DNA of 64,000 bases, from positions 124,001-188,000 of the forward strand of contig NZ_JACSMA010000001.1 of NCBI RefSeq assembly GCF_018618415.1, written 5' to 3'. Numbering within the stretch: position 1 is the stretch's first letter; every line of letters begins with the position of its first letter. The notes beneath the pieces are model-generated. The model did not search any database. It saw only the letters and a list, made by a program, of their open reading frames with translations, and was not told the origin of the DNA. Source of the stretch: Exiguobacterium sp. s146. GTDB taxonomy: Bacteria > Bacillota > Bacilli > Exiguobacteriales > Exiguobacteriaceae. Positions 42,037 to 52,088 of this stretch are shown here, piece after piece. A program made the translations under genes and the position numbers.

Positions 42037-43163
42037 TGTATAACGGAACGTTTATCCGCAAGATGACACGCATGCAGAACGTGCAGCGTTGGGACGAATA
42101 TGCGCCGCATTATCATGACAACGCGGCGAGCCACAGTTTCCGTGTCGCCGTCTTCAGCTTGATCGCGGCGTATTATGAAGAGAATCGGGGACAAGACGTC
42201 AACTTGCTCGATGTGCTCGGCAAGGCGCTGTTCCATGATATGAACGAAGTGCAGACCGGCCCGATCATGCACCGGACGAAAAAAGAACCGACGCTCAAAG
42301 AACATATCGAACGGATGGAGCGGACGGCGAGTCTCGGCCTCGTCGAGTTGTTGTCGCAGTCGCTGCGGCCGCACTTTTATCGTTTCCTCGTCGAGGCGGA
42401 GGACGACTCGTTCGAAGGACGGCTCGTCGATGGCATCGATTCGTTCGACGCGATGCTGTTCGTCCGCCGGGAGGTCGGACACGGCTCACCCCATTTCGTC
42501 GCCAAGCTGGAAGAGATGAAAACGGCGCTGCGCGAACACCCGCTCGAGTCGGTCCGTTGGCTGTACGAACAAGTCGAAGCGGAGACGGACGTGGCGACGT
42601 TCATCGAGAACGTTATGCGGATGGACAGTGTAAGACGGTGGAAAGGCCGATTCAATACGATTGACGATAACGACGCCATCCATGGCTTCCGGGCGGCCGC
42701 GCTCGGGATGTTCAGCGGGTTGCTCGAGCGGGAGAAATATGACGTCGACGTCGATGTCGCTGAGCTGACGGCCCGCCTGCTCTGTCACGATCTCGTCGAA
42801 GGGGTGACCGGGGACGTGCTCGGCCCAGTGAAACATTCGACCGCCGAGACCGGTGCGGCGTTCGAGGCGTACGAACGGGCCGAGAGCGAGGCGCTCTTGT
42901 CGCTGCTCCCGGACTATATGCAACCGGCGTTCCGCCGCTATATGGCCGATTCGAAAGATGACACGTATGAAGGCCTGCTCGTCGACATGATGGACAAGCT
43001 CGACGCGCTCATCAAGATGAACATGGAGCGGAAGATGAATGGCGCCGAATATGAGGTCACGTACCGCGAGCAACTTCGTAAAGTACAGATGCGCTACGAG
43101 AACCCGAGCATGTTGTTCTTCTTGGCGTACATCTTGCATGATTTAGATTACGTCACCAGTTAA
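42036..43163 (+). CDS. Protein with two HD-domain (YfbR-like) phosphohydrolase repeats
   Basis: A 375-residue protein containing two similar halves of about 185 residues. Half 1 has HSFRVAVFSLIAAYY and ALFHDMNEVQTGPIMH; half 2 has HGFRAAALGMFSGLLE and LCHDLVEGVTGDVLGPVKH. Each carries the H...HD...(E) metal-site pattern of HD hydrolases, as in 5'-nucleotidase YfbR. The repeat suggests an intragenic duplication. Coupled to the channel gene by a one-base overlap; a nucleotide-related role is inferred, the substrate is unknown. Confidence 0.83.
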   Translation: MYNGTFIRKMTRMQNVQRWDEYAPHYHDNAASHSFRVAVFSLIAAYYEENRGQDVNLLDVLGKALFHDMNEVQTGPIMHRTKKEPTLKEHIERMERTASLGLVELLSQSLRPHFYRFLVEAEDDSFEGRLVDGIDSFDAMLFVRREVGHGSPHFVAKLEEMKTALREHPLESVRWLYEQVEAETDVATFIENVMRMDSVRRWKGRFNTIDDNDAIHGFRAAALGMFSGLLEREKYDVDVDVAELTARLLCHDLVEGVTGDVLGPVKHSTAETGAAFEAYERAESEALLSLLPDYMQPAFRRYMADSKDDTYEGLLVDMMDKLDALIKMNMERKMNGAEYEVTYREQLRKVQMRYENPSMLFFLAYILHDLDYVTS

Positions 43164-43169
43164 CCAGGT

Positions 43170-43197
43170 CGCAGACGAACCGTCTGCGGCTTTTTTT
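43170..43197 (+). terminator. Terminator
   Basis: CGCAGACG/CGTCTGCG stem around AAC, followed by seven T. Confidence 0.85.
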
Positions 43198-43267
43198 ATA
43201 TCATTCATTGACATATATCATTCAACGATATATATTAAGGGTAAGATATATCAATGAATGATATAGG
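43198..43267. promoter_or_regulatory. Promoter and palindromic operator of the PadR-DUF2812 pair
   Basis: TTGACA (43208-43213), 17 bp and TATATT (43231-43236). Around it lies a long inverted repeat: TATATCATTCATTG on the left and CAATGAATGATATA on the right, with ATATATC/GATATAT nearer the centre. The regulator encoded just downstream probably binds here. Confidence 0.7.
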
Positions 43268-43277
43268 AGGTGGCGGG

Positions 43278-43610
43278 ATGCCGCGTAATGATACGATCGA
43301 GCTCGGCGAATTGACCGACAGCATGCTTTATATCCTGCTCGCCTTGACCGAGGCGCGTCACGGCTATTTGATTATGCAGTTCGTCGACGAGTTGACGAAC
43401 GGGCGGATTAAAATCGGGCCGGCGTCGATGTACACGATCATCAAGAAGCTCGTGAACGCACAGCTGATCGAGCCAATTGACGGAGACGGGAAACAGAAAC
43501 GTTATGTGATCACGGCACAGGGTCGTGCGCTCGTAGCGGAAGACTTGAAACGCAGGCAAGCGATCGTCGACGATGCACGCTTCATTTTAGACGGGGAGGG
43601 ACAGGGATGA
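43278..43610 (+). CDS. PadR family transcriptional regulator
   Basis: A 110-residue PadR-type winged-helix protein: LTDSMLYILLALTEARHGYLIMQFV opens the fold, followed by IGPASMYTIIKKLVNAQLI and DGKQKRYVITAQGRALV. Its short C-terminal helix fits the small PadR group. ATG 43278 follows TAGGAGGTGG. The stop overlaps the next gene by 4 bp. It probably represses its own operon through the long palindrome upstream. Confidence 0.9.
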   Translation: MPRNDTIELGELTDSMLYILLALTEARHGYLIMQFVDELTNGRIKIGPASMYTIIKKLVNAQLIEPIDGDGKQKRYVITAQGRALVAEDLKRRQAIVDDARFILDGEGQG

Positions 43611-44134
43611 AACGGAAATATATGTCGAGTTGGGGACTGGCGTTCGCCGAAGAACAAGAAATGAAAAAGCTGGAACGGATGGCGGCTCGCGGCTGGCATT
43701 TGGAGAAATTCGCGCCGCTCGGCTACACGCTCGTCGAAGGCGAACCGATGGATGTGCGCTATAGTCTCGATTATCGAAAACAACCGGACGCGGAATACTT
43801 CGAACTGTTCGCCGCGAGCGGCTGGGAACATGTCACATCGACAGGTGATGAGATTCATGTGTTCAAAGGCCGTCCGGACGCGACGCCTCTTTATACCGAT
43901 CGCCAGACGACCGAAGAGAAATACGGTCAAGTCGAGCGAACGATGGGCCGGGGAGCGCTCATCTGTCTATTGCTATCACTCGGATTCGTATTCATGTTGC
44001 AATTGGATTGGCCGCAGACGGCGGAGGCCATCATCTTGGTGCTGCAGACGCTGGTCGCCATCGGGCTCGTCTTTACCGGACTCCCTTATCTCGGATACCT
44101 CGTGAAACGAAAACGGCTGGAACGGAATGACTGA
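43607..44134 (+). CDS. DUF2812 membrane protein
   Basis: A 175-residue protein: an N-terminal soluble domain with the DUF2812 pattern (EEQEMKKLERMAARGWHLEKF and VRYSLDYRKQPDAEYFELFAASGW) followed by two TM helices. DUF2812 genes are usually paired with PadR regulators, as here (ATGA overlap). Function unknown; perhaps a membrane sensor that controls PadR activity (inference). Confidence 0.87.
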   Translation: MKRKYMSSWGLAFAEEQEMKKLERMAARGWHLEKFAPLGYTLVEGEPMDVRYSLDYRKQPDAEYFELFAASGWEHVTSTGDEIHVFKGRPDATPLYTDRQTTEEKYGQVERTMGRGALICLLLSLGFVFMLQLDWPQTAEAIILVLQTLVAIGLVFTGLPYLGYLVKRKRLERND

Positions 44135-44139
44135 CTAGG

Positions 44140-44164
44140 CGGATGGCACAAGCCATCCGTTTTT
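44140..44164 (+). terminator. Terminator
   Basis: CGGATGGC/GCCATCCG stem around ACAA, then TTTTTG. Confidence 0.85.
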
Positions 44165-44256
44165 GCTTTGGTCGACTGAACTATTCAAACGAAAAATAGT
44201 TAGGCGCAGAGAACTGTTTTATAGAAACCCTCTATTCAACTAAAGGAGAATCCGTC

Positions 44257-45851
<1,595 letters not shown>

Positions 45852-45854
45852 GAA

Positions 45855-45880
45855 AAAAACGAGTCGCGAGACTCGTTTTT
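45855..45880. terminator. Bidirectional terminator
   Basis: AAAAACGAGTC/GACTCGTTTTT stem with GCGA loop; overlaps the lipM stop. Confidence 0.85.
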
Positions 45881-46709
45881 AGCGTTTCCAGCCCCAGTCG
45901 TCACTCTTGTATTTGGTGACGAGCTCCTGAATCTCTTGTTGTTGCGCCTCAGTGAACGTCAGCGGTTCGAACGTCAAATCGAACGCGTCGCGGAACCCGT
46001 CCGTGAACGCCGCGGCGACCTCATCGAACGCGACCGTCCGGCCGAGCGTCTCGTTCAACGAGACGGCCTTGTCGCCGAACCGGGCCTTCGCTTCCGCTTT
46101 CTCGTCGGCCTTGAGGTTGAAGCAGTCGAACAAGACGTCATCGTCAATCGATAACGGAATCGACCCATGCTGCAGGACGGCGCCTTGGTGTCGCACTTGG
46201 GCACTTCCGGCAATCTTCTTCCCGTCGACGGCGAGCTCATAGTACGAGGCGGCGTCGAAACAGACGGCCGACTTTGGTTTTCGGAGCGCCTCGCGGTCGG
46301 CCTCGGTCAAGGGGACCGAGAACTCGGCCGGGACACCTAATGCGTGATAGCCGCGCCGCACCCCTTCGGTCAGAAGCCGATAGCTCTCGATGACGTTCGT
46401 CGGCAAAGACGGCATCGTCTCAGGCAAAATGACGCTATACGTCAATTCGTCCGCGTGGAGGACGGCCCGTCCCCCGGTCAAACGACGGACGACCGGGATG
46501 TCGTTCGTGCGAAGTGCCTCGCGATCGAGGTCACGCGTCGCCCGTTGAAAGCGTCCGACGCTGATGGCGTGCGGGGCCCAGGCGTAAAAACGGAGTGTCG
46601 GTTTCATGTCGCCGCGCGCGACCCAGCCGGCGATGGCTTCATCGATCGCCATGTTCTCGGCCGGGGACAACGGGGCAGTGTGGAGCAAATGCCATGTCGT
46701 TCCAGTCAT
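45879..46709 (-). CDS. lipM: Octanoyltransferase LipM
   Basis: LipM moves octanoate from acyl carrier protein to the GcvH lipoyl domain, the first step of lipoate assembly in Bacillus-type organisms. The 276-residue protein has the BPL_LplA fold: RRLTGGRAVLHADELTYSVI, then the acyl-accepting cysteine C150 in KSAVCFDAASYYEL, the same position as in B. subtilis LipM, and KIAGSAQVRHQGAVLQHGSI. It lies next to lipA, and the amidotransferase LipL is 4 kb further on. Confidence 0.93.
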   Translation of the reverse strand: MTGTTWHLLHTAPLSPAENMAIDEAIAGWVARGDMKPTLRFYAWAPHAISVGRFQRATRDLDREALRTNDIPVVRRLTGGRAVLHADELTYSVILPETMPSLPTNVIESYRLLTEGVRRGYHALGVPAEFSVPLTEADREALRKPKSAVCFDAASYYELAVDGKKIAGSAQVRHQGAVLQHGSIPLSIDDDVLFDCFNLKADEKAEAKARFGDKAVSLNETLGRTVAFDEVAAAFTDGFRDAFDLTFEPLTFTEAQQQEIQELVTKYKSDDWGWKR

Positions 46710-46727
46710 AAACGTCTCTTCTTTCTC

Positions 46728-47624
46728 TTAATCGATTGGCAACATCGTGTGACGACGCGCCTTGTGAACTTGTTCGTCCGCGTGATACGACGAACGGACG
46801 AGCGGTCCGGCCTCGCAGTGCGAGAACCCTTTCGCCAAGGCGATCTCTTTCAGCTCGGCGAACTCATCCGGGTGATAATAACGCTCGACGTCGAGGTGCT
46901 TCTTCGTCGGCTGCAAGTATTGGCCGAGCGTGAGGATGTCGACGTTGTGGGCCCGAAGGTCGTCCATCGCCTGAATCAACTCTTCTTTCGTCTCGCCGAG
47001 TCCGACCATGATTGACGACTTCGTCGGGATGTCCGGGTTCAGTTCTTTCGACCGTTTCAAAAATTCGAGCGTCCGGTCGTACGTCGCTTTGGCGCGGACT
47101 CTCGGCGTCAAGCGGCGGACCGTCTCCAAATTGTGGTTCATGATGTCCGGACCGGCATCGATGAGCGTCTGGAGCGCCGAGAAGTCACCCATCATATCCG
47201 ACGGCAGCACTTCGATTGACGTCTCCGGGTTCATGGCGCGGACGGCGCGGACCGTCTCGGCGAACACCGTCGCCCCGTAGTCGCTCAAGTCGTCGCGGGC
47301 GACGGCCGTGATGACGACGTGCTTCAAGTTCATGAGGCGGACCGACTCGGCGACACGTTTCGGTTCTTCCCAGTCGAGCTCGTTCGGCTTACCTGTCGTG
47401 ACCGCGCAGAAGCGACAGGCGCGGGTGCAGATGCTCCCGAGAATCATGAACGTTGCGGTGCGGCGGACGGCCCAACATTCATGGATGTTCGGACATTTGG
47501 CTTCCTCACAGACCGTATGTAGATTTTTCTCGCGCATCATCTTTTTGAGACCGGTGTATGTCTCGTTCGTGTTCAGTTTAATCTTTAACCATTCCGGCTT
47601 TCGTTTCAGTTCCCCTCGTGCCAA
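46728..47624 (-). CDS. lipA: Lipoyl synthase
   Basis: LipA is a radical-SAM enzyme that inserts two sulfurs into protein-bound octanoate. The 298-residue protein shows the radical-SAM cluster C66-x3-C70-x2-C73 (CTRACRFC), the auxiliary cluster cysteines C39, C44 and C50 ([12 protein letters not shown]), and the C-terminal RSSYHADE with the conserved Ser that ligates the auxiliary cluster. The start is TTG 47624 with AAGGGGGA seven bases upstream. Together with lipM it forms a short operon. Confidence 0.96.
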   Translation of the reverse strand: MARGELKRKPEWLKIKLNTNETYTGLKKMMREKNLHTVCEEAKCPNIHECWAVRRTATFMILGSICTRACRFCAVTTGKPNELDWEEPKRVAESVRLMNLKHVVITAVARDDLSDYGATVFAETVRAVRAMNPETSIEVLPSDMMGDFSALQTLIDAGPDIMNHNLETVRRLTPRVRAKATYDRTLEFLKRSKELNPDIPTKSSIMVGLGETKEELIQAMDDLRAHNVDILTLGQYLQPTKKHLDVERYYHPDEFAELKEIALAKGFSHCEAGPLVRSSYHADEQVHKARRHTMLPID

Positions 47625-47761
47625 GATGATTTCCCCCTTTTTGAAAGTTAACCCCTAACAAAAAGAGTTTACCAAAGATGAAGACGAATTCGAACCAGCG
47701 AAATTATTGGCTTTGCCAATACAGGTCAGCTGTGTGTCAAAACAGAACATATATTTCAAAA

Positions 47762-47775
47762 TGGTTACGCTTTCA
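47762..47775. promoter_or_regulatory. Candidate CcpA (cre) site upstream of nagZ
   Basis: On the minus strand TGAAAGCGTAACCA fits TGWAARCGYTWNCW in 13 of 14 positions. It ends ten bases before the -35 of the nagZ promoter. Confidence 0.45.
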
Positions 47776-47784
47776 TGTGAAGTG

Positions 47785-47813
47785 TTGTTTCCCATTTTTT
47801 GAATTGCTATACT
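47785..47813 (+). promoter_or_regulatory. Promoter of nagZ
   Basis: TTGTTT (47785-47790), 17 bp and TATACT (47808-47813), with an extended TGC. The start point is about 47820, 134 bp before nagZ. Confidence 0.6.
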
Positions 47814-47819
47814 GACGTT

Positions 47820-47914
47820 GACCACCTGAATAAGGACCATATGTAACTGATACGATCAGGCATGGGGTGAACGAGCGTTGGTGAGGCAACGCTTCTTCCT
47901 CCATGCCTTTTTGT
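47820..47914 (+). promoter_or_regulatory. Attenuator-like leader of nagZ (antiterminator/terminator pair)
   Basis: The terminator pairs AGGCATGG (47858-47865) with CCATGCCT (47901-47908), encloses an inner AGCGTTG/CAACGCT stem, and is followed by a T-run. Upstream, ACTGAT-ACG-ATCAG (47846-47859) and CCAT/ATGG (37-40 with 62-65) form an alternative structure that uses the same GGCATGG. ACTG-TACG-CAGGCA recalls the RAT sites of LicT/BglG antiterminators, but the AGG/CCT base is not complete. Confidence 0.5.
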
Positions 47915-47953
47915 TTGGGGGTCGGGGAAACTTTCAAAAAAGGAGTGGGGAAC

Positions 47954-49903
47954 ATGAACAAAGCACTGAACTGGACGGCGACACTCGGACTCACGACTGC
48001 GCTACTCGTCTCATCGGTCCCGATGGCGAATGCGGTCGTAGCGGAGGAGAGCCCGGCGCCATCAATCGAGCAGCGTGTCGAGACGAAGCTCGCCTCGATG
48101 ACGCTTGAGCAAAAGCTCGGCCAAATGATCATGCCAGACTTCCGATTATGGAACGGAGCGAACCACACGGTACTCGCGACCGATGTCGCGCGCGTCGTCG
48201 ATCGGTTTGACCTCGGGGGGGTCATCTTGTTCGCGGAAAACGTGACCGAGACCGAACAGACGACGAAACTCGTCCACGACCTCCAAGAAGTCGTCAAACA
48301 AGACGAAAGCAACGACGTACCGCTCTTCATCACGATTGACCAAGAGGGTGGGATCGTGACACGGCTCGGGGCAGGGACGAACTTGCCGGGCAACATGGCG
48401 CTCGGAGCGACACGGAGTAGCCAGTACGCATACGACGCGGGGAATATTATCGGTTCGGAGTTGAACGCTCTCGGGGTGAACGTCAACTTCGGCCCGGTAC
48501 TAGACGTCAACAACAACCCGGCCAACCCGGTCATTGGCGTGCGCTCGTTCTCGAGCGACCCGGAACTCGTCGGTGAGCTCGGGTCGGCGATGACGCAAGG
48601 GATTCAAGACCAAGGCGTCGCCGCGACGGCGAAGCATTTCCCGGGTCATGGTGACACGGCGGTCGATTCGCATTACGGACTTCCGATTGTCGATAAATCA
48701 CTCGAAGACTTGCGTGGGCTCGAACTGTTACCGTTCAAGCGGGCCATCACCGAAGGCATCGACATGATTATGACGGCCCACATCGGGATGCCGCAAATCG
48801 AGGATGAGGTCGTCAACTCACCGCGCGGCACGTTCCCGCTCCCGGCAACGCTCTCGGATGACGTCATCACGGGCGTCTTGCGTGAAGATATGGGCTACGA
48901 CGGCATCGTCATCACGGACGCCTTGAACATGCAGGCAATTGCCGATAACTTCACGGAAGCGGAAGCGGTCATCAAGACGTTCGATGCGGGCGTCGATATC
49001 GCGCTCATGCCGACGATTCTACGGTCAAATGCGGACGTCGTGAAGCTCGAAACGATCTTTGAAGACGTCATGGCCGCTGTCGAGGACGGACGCCTGTCAG
49101 AAGACAAGATTGATGCAGCGGTCGAACGGATTTTGACACTCAAAGCAGAACGCGGCATTTGGCAAGAGTCGGTCGACACGACGACGCTCGAGGCGAAACT
49201 CGCTGAGGCGAACGCGGTCGTCGGCAGTGTCGAGCATAAAGCGAAAGAACGTGAAATCGCCGAAGCGGCCGTCACGCTCGTGAAGAACGACGACAAGACG
49301 CTTCCGTTCAAACCGAAAAAAGGCGAGACGGTCCTCGTCTTGTCACCGGCGAAAGATCAGACGGACAGCATGATCAAGACGATTAAGTCGCTTGAGAAAA
49401 ATGCCGGCAACATGAAAGACGTGAACGTCATCGCCGCGAACTATACGGCATCGACGAAACATTTGGATCAAAACCCAGACTTGAAAGCGAAACTCGACGC
49501 AGCCGACTATATCATCGTCGGTTCGAACGTGAACAACAGCGCCAAGCTGAAATCGACGTCGGCTGACAACTACGTGCCGGCCGAAGTGTTCCGTTACGCG
49601 AACGAGACGGGCAAGAAGTCAGTCATGCTCAGTCTGCGTAACCCGTACGATGTGGCGGTTCAACCGGACGCACCGGCCCAGCTCATCATCTACGGCTTCA
49701 AAGGTGACCCGAACGGACCGGATTCAGAGGCAGGCAATGCCAAATCGGCAGGACCGAACCTCCCGGCCGGCATCCGCGCCATCTTCGGTGAAGTCAAGCC
49801 GACGGGCAAACTCCCGGTCGACGTCCCGACGTTCGAGAACGGCGTGTTCGGAGACGAACTGCACCTTGAATTCGGAGACGGATTCCGCAACTGGAACAAG
49901 TGA
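47954..49903 (+). CDS. nagZ: Secreted beta-N-acetylglucosaminidase NagZ (GH3)
   Basis: A 649-residue glycoside hydrolase family 3 enzyme that removes GlcNAc from MurNAc-containing muropeptides. The signal peptide (about residues 1-28, MANA end) has no lipobox, unlike the lipoprotein NagZ of B. subtilis. GH3 motifs are present: AKHFPGHGDTAVDSH (with the catalytic His-Asp pair of NagZ) and the nucleophile D322 in GIVITDALNM. The C-terminal domain (from about residue 430) is the second GH3 part. ATG 47954 follows AAAGGAG. Its leader holds an attenuator, and a cre site overlaps the promoter region. Confidence 0.93.
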   Translation: MNKALNWTATLGLTTALLVSSVPMANAVVAEESPAPSIEQRVETKLASMTLEQKLGQMIMPDFRLWNGANHTVLATDVARVVDRFDLGGVILFAENVTETEQTTKLVHDLQEVVKQDESNDVPLFITIDQEGGIVTRLGAGTNLPGNMALGATRSSQYAYDAGNIIGSELNALGVNVNFGPVLDVNNNPANPVIGVRSFSSDPELVGELGSAMTQGIQDQGVAATAKHFPGHGDTAVDSHYGLPIVDKSLEDLRGLELLPFKRAITEGIDMIMTAHIGMPQIEDEVVNSPRGTFPLPATLSDDVITGVLREDMGYDGIVITDALNMQAIADNFTEAEAVIKTFDAGVDIALMPTILRSNADVVKLETIFEDVMAAVEDGRLSEDKIDAAVERILTLKAERGIWQESVDTTTLEAKLAEANAVVGSVEHKAKEREIAEAAVTLVKNDDKTLPFKPKKGETVLVLSPAKDQTDSMIKTIKSLEKNAGNMKDVNVIAANYTASTKHLDQNPDLKAKLDAADYIIVGSNVNNSAKLKSTSADNYVPAEVFRYANETGKKSVMLSLRNPYDVAVQPDAPAQLIIYGFKGDPNGPDSEAGNAKSAGPNLPAGIRAIFGEVKPTGKLPVDVPTFENGVFGDELHLEFGDGFRNWNK

Positions 49904-49906
49904 ACG

Positions 49907-49940
49907 AAAACAGCGATCATCCGCGGATGATCGCTGTTTT
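49907..49940. terminator. Bidirectional terminator, nagZ / DUF3139 gene
   Basis: 16-bp perfect arms (AAAACAGCGATCATCC) between convergent genes. Confidence 0.9.
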
Positions 49941-50294
49941 TCATTCGAATAACGATTCGAGAAGCGCGTAGTTGACGGTTTCGAACTCGCGGTCGCGGAG
50001 ACCTTGTCCCTGTTTGGCGTCATAGCCATAATAAACGATGTGCATGATGCCGTCCCGGCGCTTGCCGTAAAAATTATAGGCGATGTCCGGCTCGTCATGT
50101 AGCGTGAGGCTGTACGAATAGCCGAATTGGTTCGGGAAGACGCGCAGCGTATAAGCAGATTCGTCAACTTGATGTTGCTCCTGCAAATAGGTTTGCAACA
50201 AATCGCGATGGCGTGCTTCATCAATTTTGAAGAGCGTAAAGATGAACACAACAGCGAACAGCGCAATAAGGGGAGTACGGTGCCGCTTCGTCAC
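49941..50294 (-). CDS. DUF3139-like exported small protein
   Basis: A 117-residue protein with an N-terminal hydrophobic helix (PLIALFAVVFIFTLF) and a small extracellular domain containing YSLTLHDEPDIAYNFYG. It looks like a DUF3139 protein, of unknown role. The start overlaps the degV stop by 4 bp, so it belongs to the lipL-degV operon as its last gene. Confidence 0.65.
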   Translation of the reverse strand: MTKRHRTPLIALFAVVFIFTLFKIDEARHRDLLQTYLQEQHQVDESAYTLRVFPNQFGYSYSLTLHDEPDIAYNFYGKRRDGIMHIVYYGYDAKQGQGLRDREFETVNYALLESLFE

Positions 50295-51136
50295 GCCTCG
50301 AAATAGCCGACGACGAGAAGGCCAGGGCCTGTATGGGCCCCGATGGCCGAACCGACGATCGTCTTCGTGACGCTCGCTGGGTTCGTGTGTTCTCGGAGCA
50401 ACGCCTCGAATTGGTCGGCTTTGACCAGGTCATCCCCGTGACCGATGAAGACGTGCCCGCCTTCGACGAGCGGTTTCGATTCGGTCATCCATTCGACGAT
50501 GCGGCGCATCACTTTTTTGTGCCCGCGAATCTTCTCGATCGGGACGAGCTTACCGTCTTCGACCGTGAGGAGCGGTAAAATCGTCAGCAAGTCCCCGATG
50601 AACGCGCTCGCTTTCGAGACGCGGCCGCCGCGCATCAAATACTCGAGCGATTCGACCGTGAACAAATGGCGGATTTTGCCGACGAGCGACGTCGCATAGG
50701 CGACCGTCTCTTCGTACGTATGGTCTTGGCCATATTCGGCGACCGTCTTGACGAACAGCCCTTGGCCGACCGAGGCGGCACGCGTATCGAGAATATGGAA
50801 CGTGCTGTTCGGGTATTCTTCTTTAAGCAGGTTGCCGACCATGACGGCCGTCTGGTATGTACCCGAGAGCTCGCCCGAAAAAGCAAGATACAGGAATGGG
50901 ATTTCCGATTCGAGATGTTGGCGGAAACAATGTTCAAGTCGGGCCGTCTCGATTTGGAACGTCTTCGGTGTCTTGCCGTTCCGCATCGCGTCGTACACGT
51001 CTTTCGGTTGAATCGTTTCCCCGTCTAAAAATTCCTCGTTGTCGATGATGACACCGAGCGGCAATATTTCGAGGCCGTACTCGACGACTTGTTCTTGGGT
51101 CAAGTCGGCCCCGGTATCGGTGATGATTTTAAACAT
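50291..51136 (-). CDS. DegV family fatty-acid-binding protein
   Basis: A 281-residue DegV-fold protein. It opens with FKIITDTGADLTQEQVVEY and has AFSGELSGTYQTA, the loop around bound fatty acid head groups, and VGSAIGAHTGPG near the end. Such proteins (FakB type) present fatty acids to FakA kinase. The gene follows lipL by four bases, in keeping with a role in acyl supply (inference). Confidence 0.9.
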   Translation of the reverse strand: MFKIITDTGADLTQEQVVEYGLEILPLGVIIDNEEFLDGETIQPKDVYDAMRNGKTPKTFQIETARLEHCFRQHLESEIPFLYLAFSGELSGTYQTAVMVGNLLKEEYPNSTFHILDTRAASVGQGLFVKTVAEYGQDHTYEETVAYATSLVGKIRHLFTVESLEYLMRGGRVSKASAFIGDLLTILPLLTVEDGKLVPIEKIRGHKKVMRRIVEWMTESKPLVEGGHVFIGHGDDLVKADQFEALLREHTNPASVTKTIVGSAIGAHTGPGLLVVGYFEA

Positions 51137-51140
51137 GCAA

Positions 51141-51983
51141 TCACTCCTCTGCTAATTGTTGTTCAATGTCGCGAATCGGTTCATTGCGTTTCCACATTCG
51201 GTCGAGCTGGATTGCGAGCGTCGCTTGTTCGGTCGCATCGAGCGAGCCCGGGATGAGCCGGCTCACGCCACTGAGGACGGTATAGGCGCGACGCAACACG
51301 TCATCGACGGTGAGCGGGATTTGAAGCAAATCCTCGAGGGATGCCATCGTCTCCGGGACGATTTCGGGATACGTGAATCGTGTCGTTTCACCTTGGATGG
51401 CTTGCGCATAAAAATCACGGATGAGCGCGGCCCGTTCACTCCCGCTCTTGCGGACGCTCAAATAAATCTGGACGGCGACGCCGCCACGGACGCGGCGCTG
51501 CGAGATGCCGGCGAACTTTTTCCCGTCAATCGACAAATCGAAGCTGCCCGGGCAGTATGAGCCGACGATTTCGCCAGGCACGATGTTGGTCGTCACGTCT
51601 TGGAACATGAGTTGGATGAGCGACGTCATCGCCTCATAGCCGCTGTCGATTTGAATGCCGTCTTTCTCCGGTAAAATCAAGGATAAGTTCAACACGTCCG
51701 CGTCCAAAACGACGGCGAGTCCGCCTGAGTTACGGACGACGGGACGGAATCCGCGCTCATGCAGCAAACGGATGCCCTCTGCCAAGTGGGGCAGACGGGC
51801 GTCTTGAATCCCGAGCACGACCGTGTTTAGATGGACCCAGGCCCGCAGGACGGCACCTGACGTCGCGGTCGAGGCACAGAGCGTATCGTCCGTCGCGAAC
51901 GATTGCTCGGCTTGGAACGCCGGACCGAGCGAAGACTGGTCGATGACACGGTAGGTCGGTTGTCGTAATAATGGATGGGTCAT
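51141..51983 (-). CDS. lipL: Octanoyl-[GcvH]:protein N-octanoyltransferase LipL
   Basis: LipL moves octanoate from GcvH to the E2 subunits of 2-oxoacid dehydrogenases, completing the Bacillus route begun by LipM. The 280-residue protein has the LplA-type fold, and its acyl-accepting Cys lies in EIVGSYCPGSFDLSIDGKKFAG, the LipL motif. ATG 51983 is preferred over ATG 51989 because AAGGA then lies nine rather than three bases upstream. A TATAAT preceded by TGT on the minus strand (52025-52020) is a likely -10. lipL-degV-DUF3139 form an operon. Confidence 0.92.
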   Translation of the reverse strand: MTHPLLRQPTYRVIDQSSLGPAFQAEQSFATDDTLCASTATSGAVLRAWVHLNTVVLGIQDARLPHLAEGIRLLHERGFRPVVRNSGGLAVVLDADVLNLSLILPEKDGIQIDSGYEAMTSLIQLMFQDVTTNIVPGEIVGSYCPGSFDLSIDGKKFAGISQRRVRGGVAVQIYLSVRKSGSERAALIRDFYAQAIQGETTRFTYPEIVPETMASLEDLLQIPLTVDDVLRRAYTVLSGVSRLIPGSLDATEQATLAIQLDRMWKRNEPIRDIEQQLAEE

Positions 51984-52019
51984 ATACATAATTCCTTTTC
52001 AATAAATAATTTCCTTCCC

Positions 52020-52025
52020 ATTATA
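52020..52025 (-). promoter_or_regulatory. -10 element of lipL
   Basis: Minus strand TGT-TATAAT, an extended -10; the -35 is weak. Confidence 0.45.
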
Positions 52026-52088
52026 ACATGGGAGGAACAACGCGCTAGAAGTCGAATCCATCAATAATGAAACGTAGGGGGCAACGTC

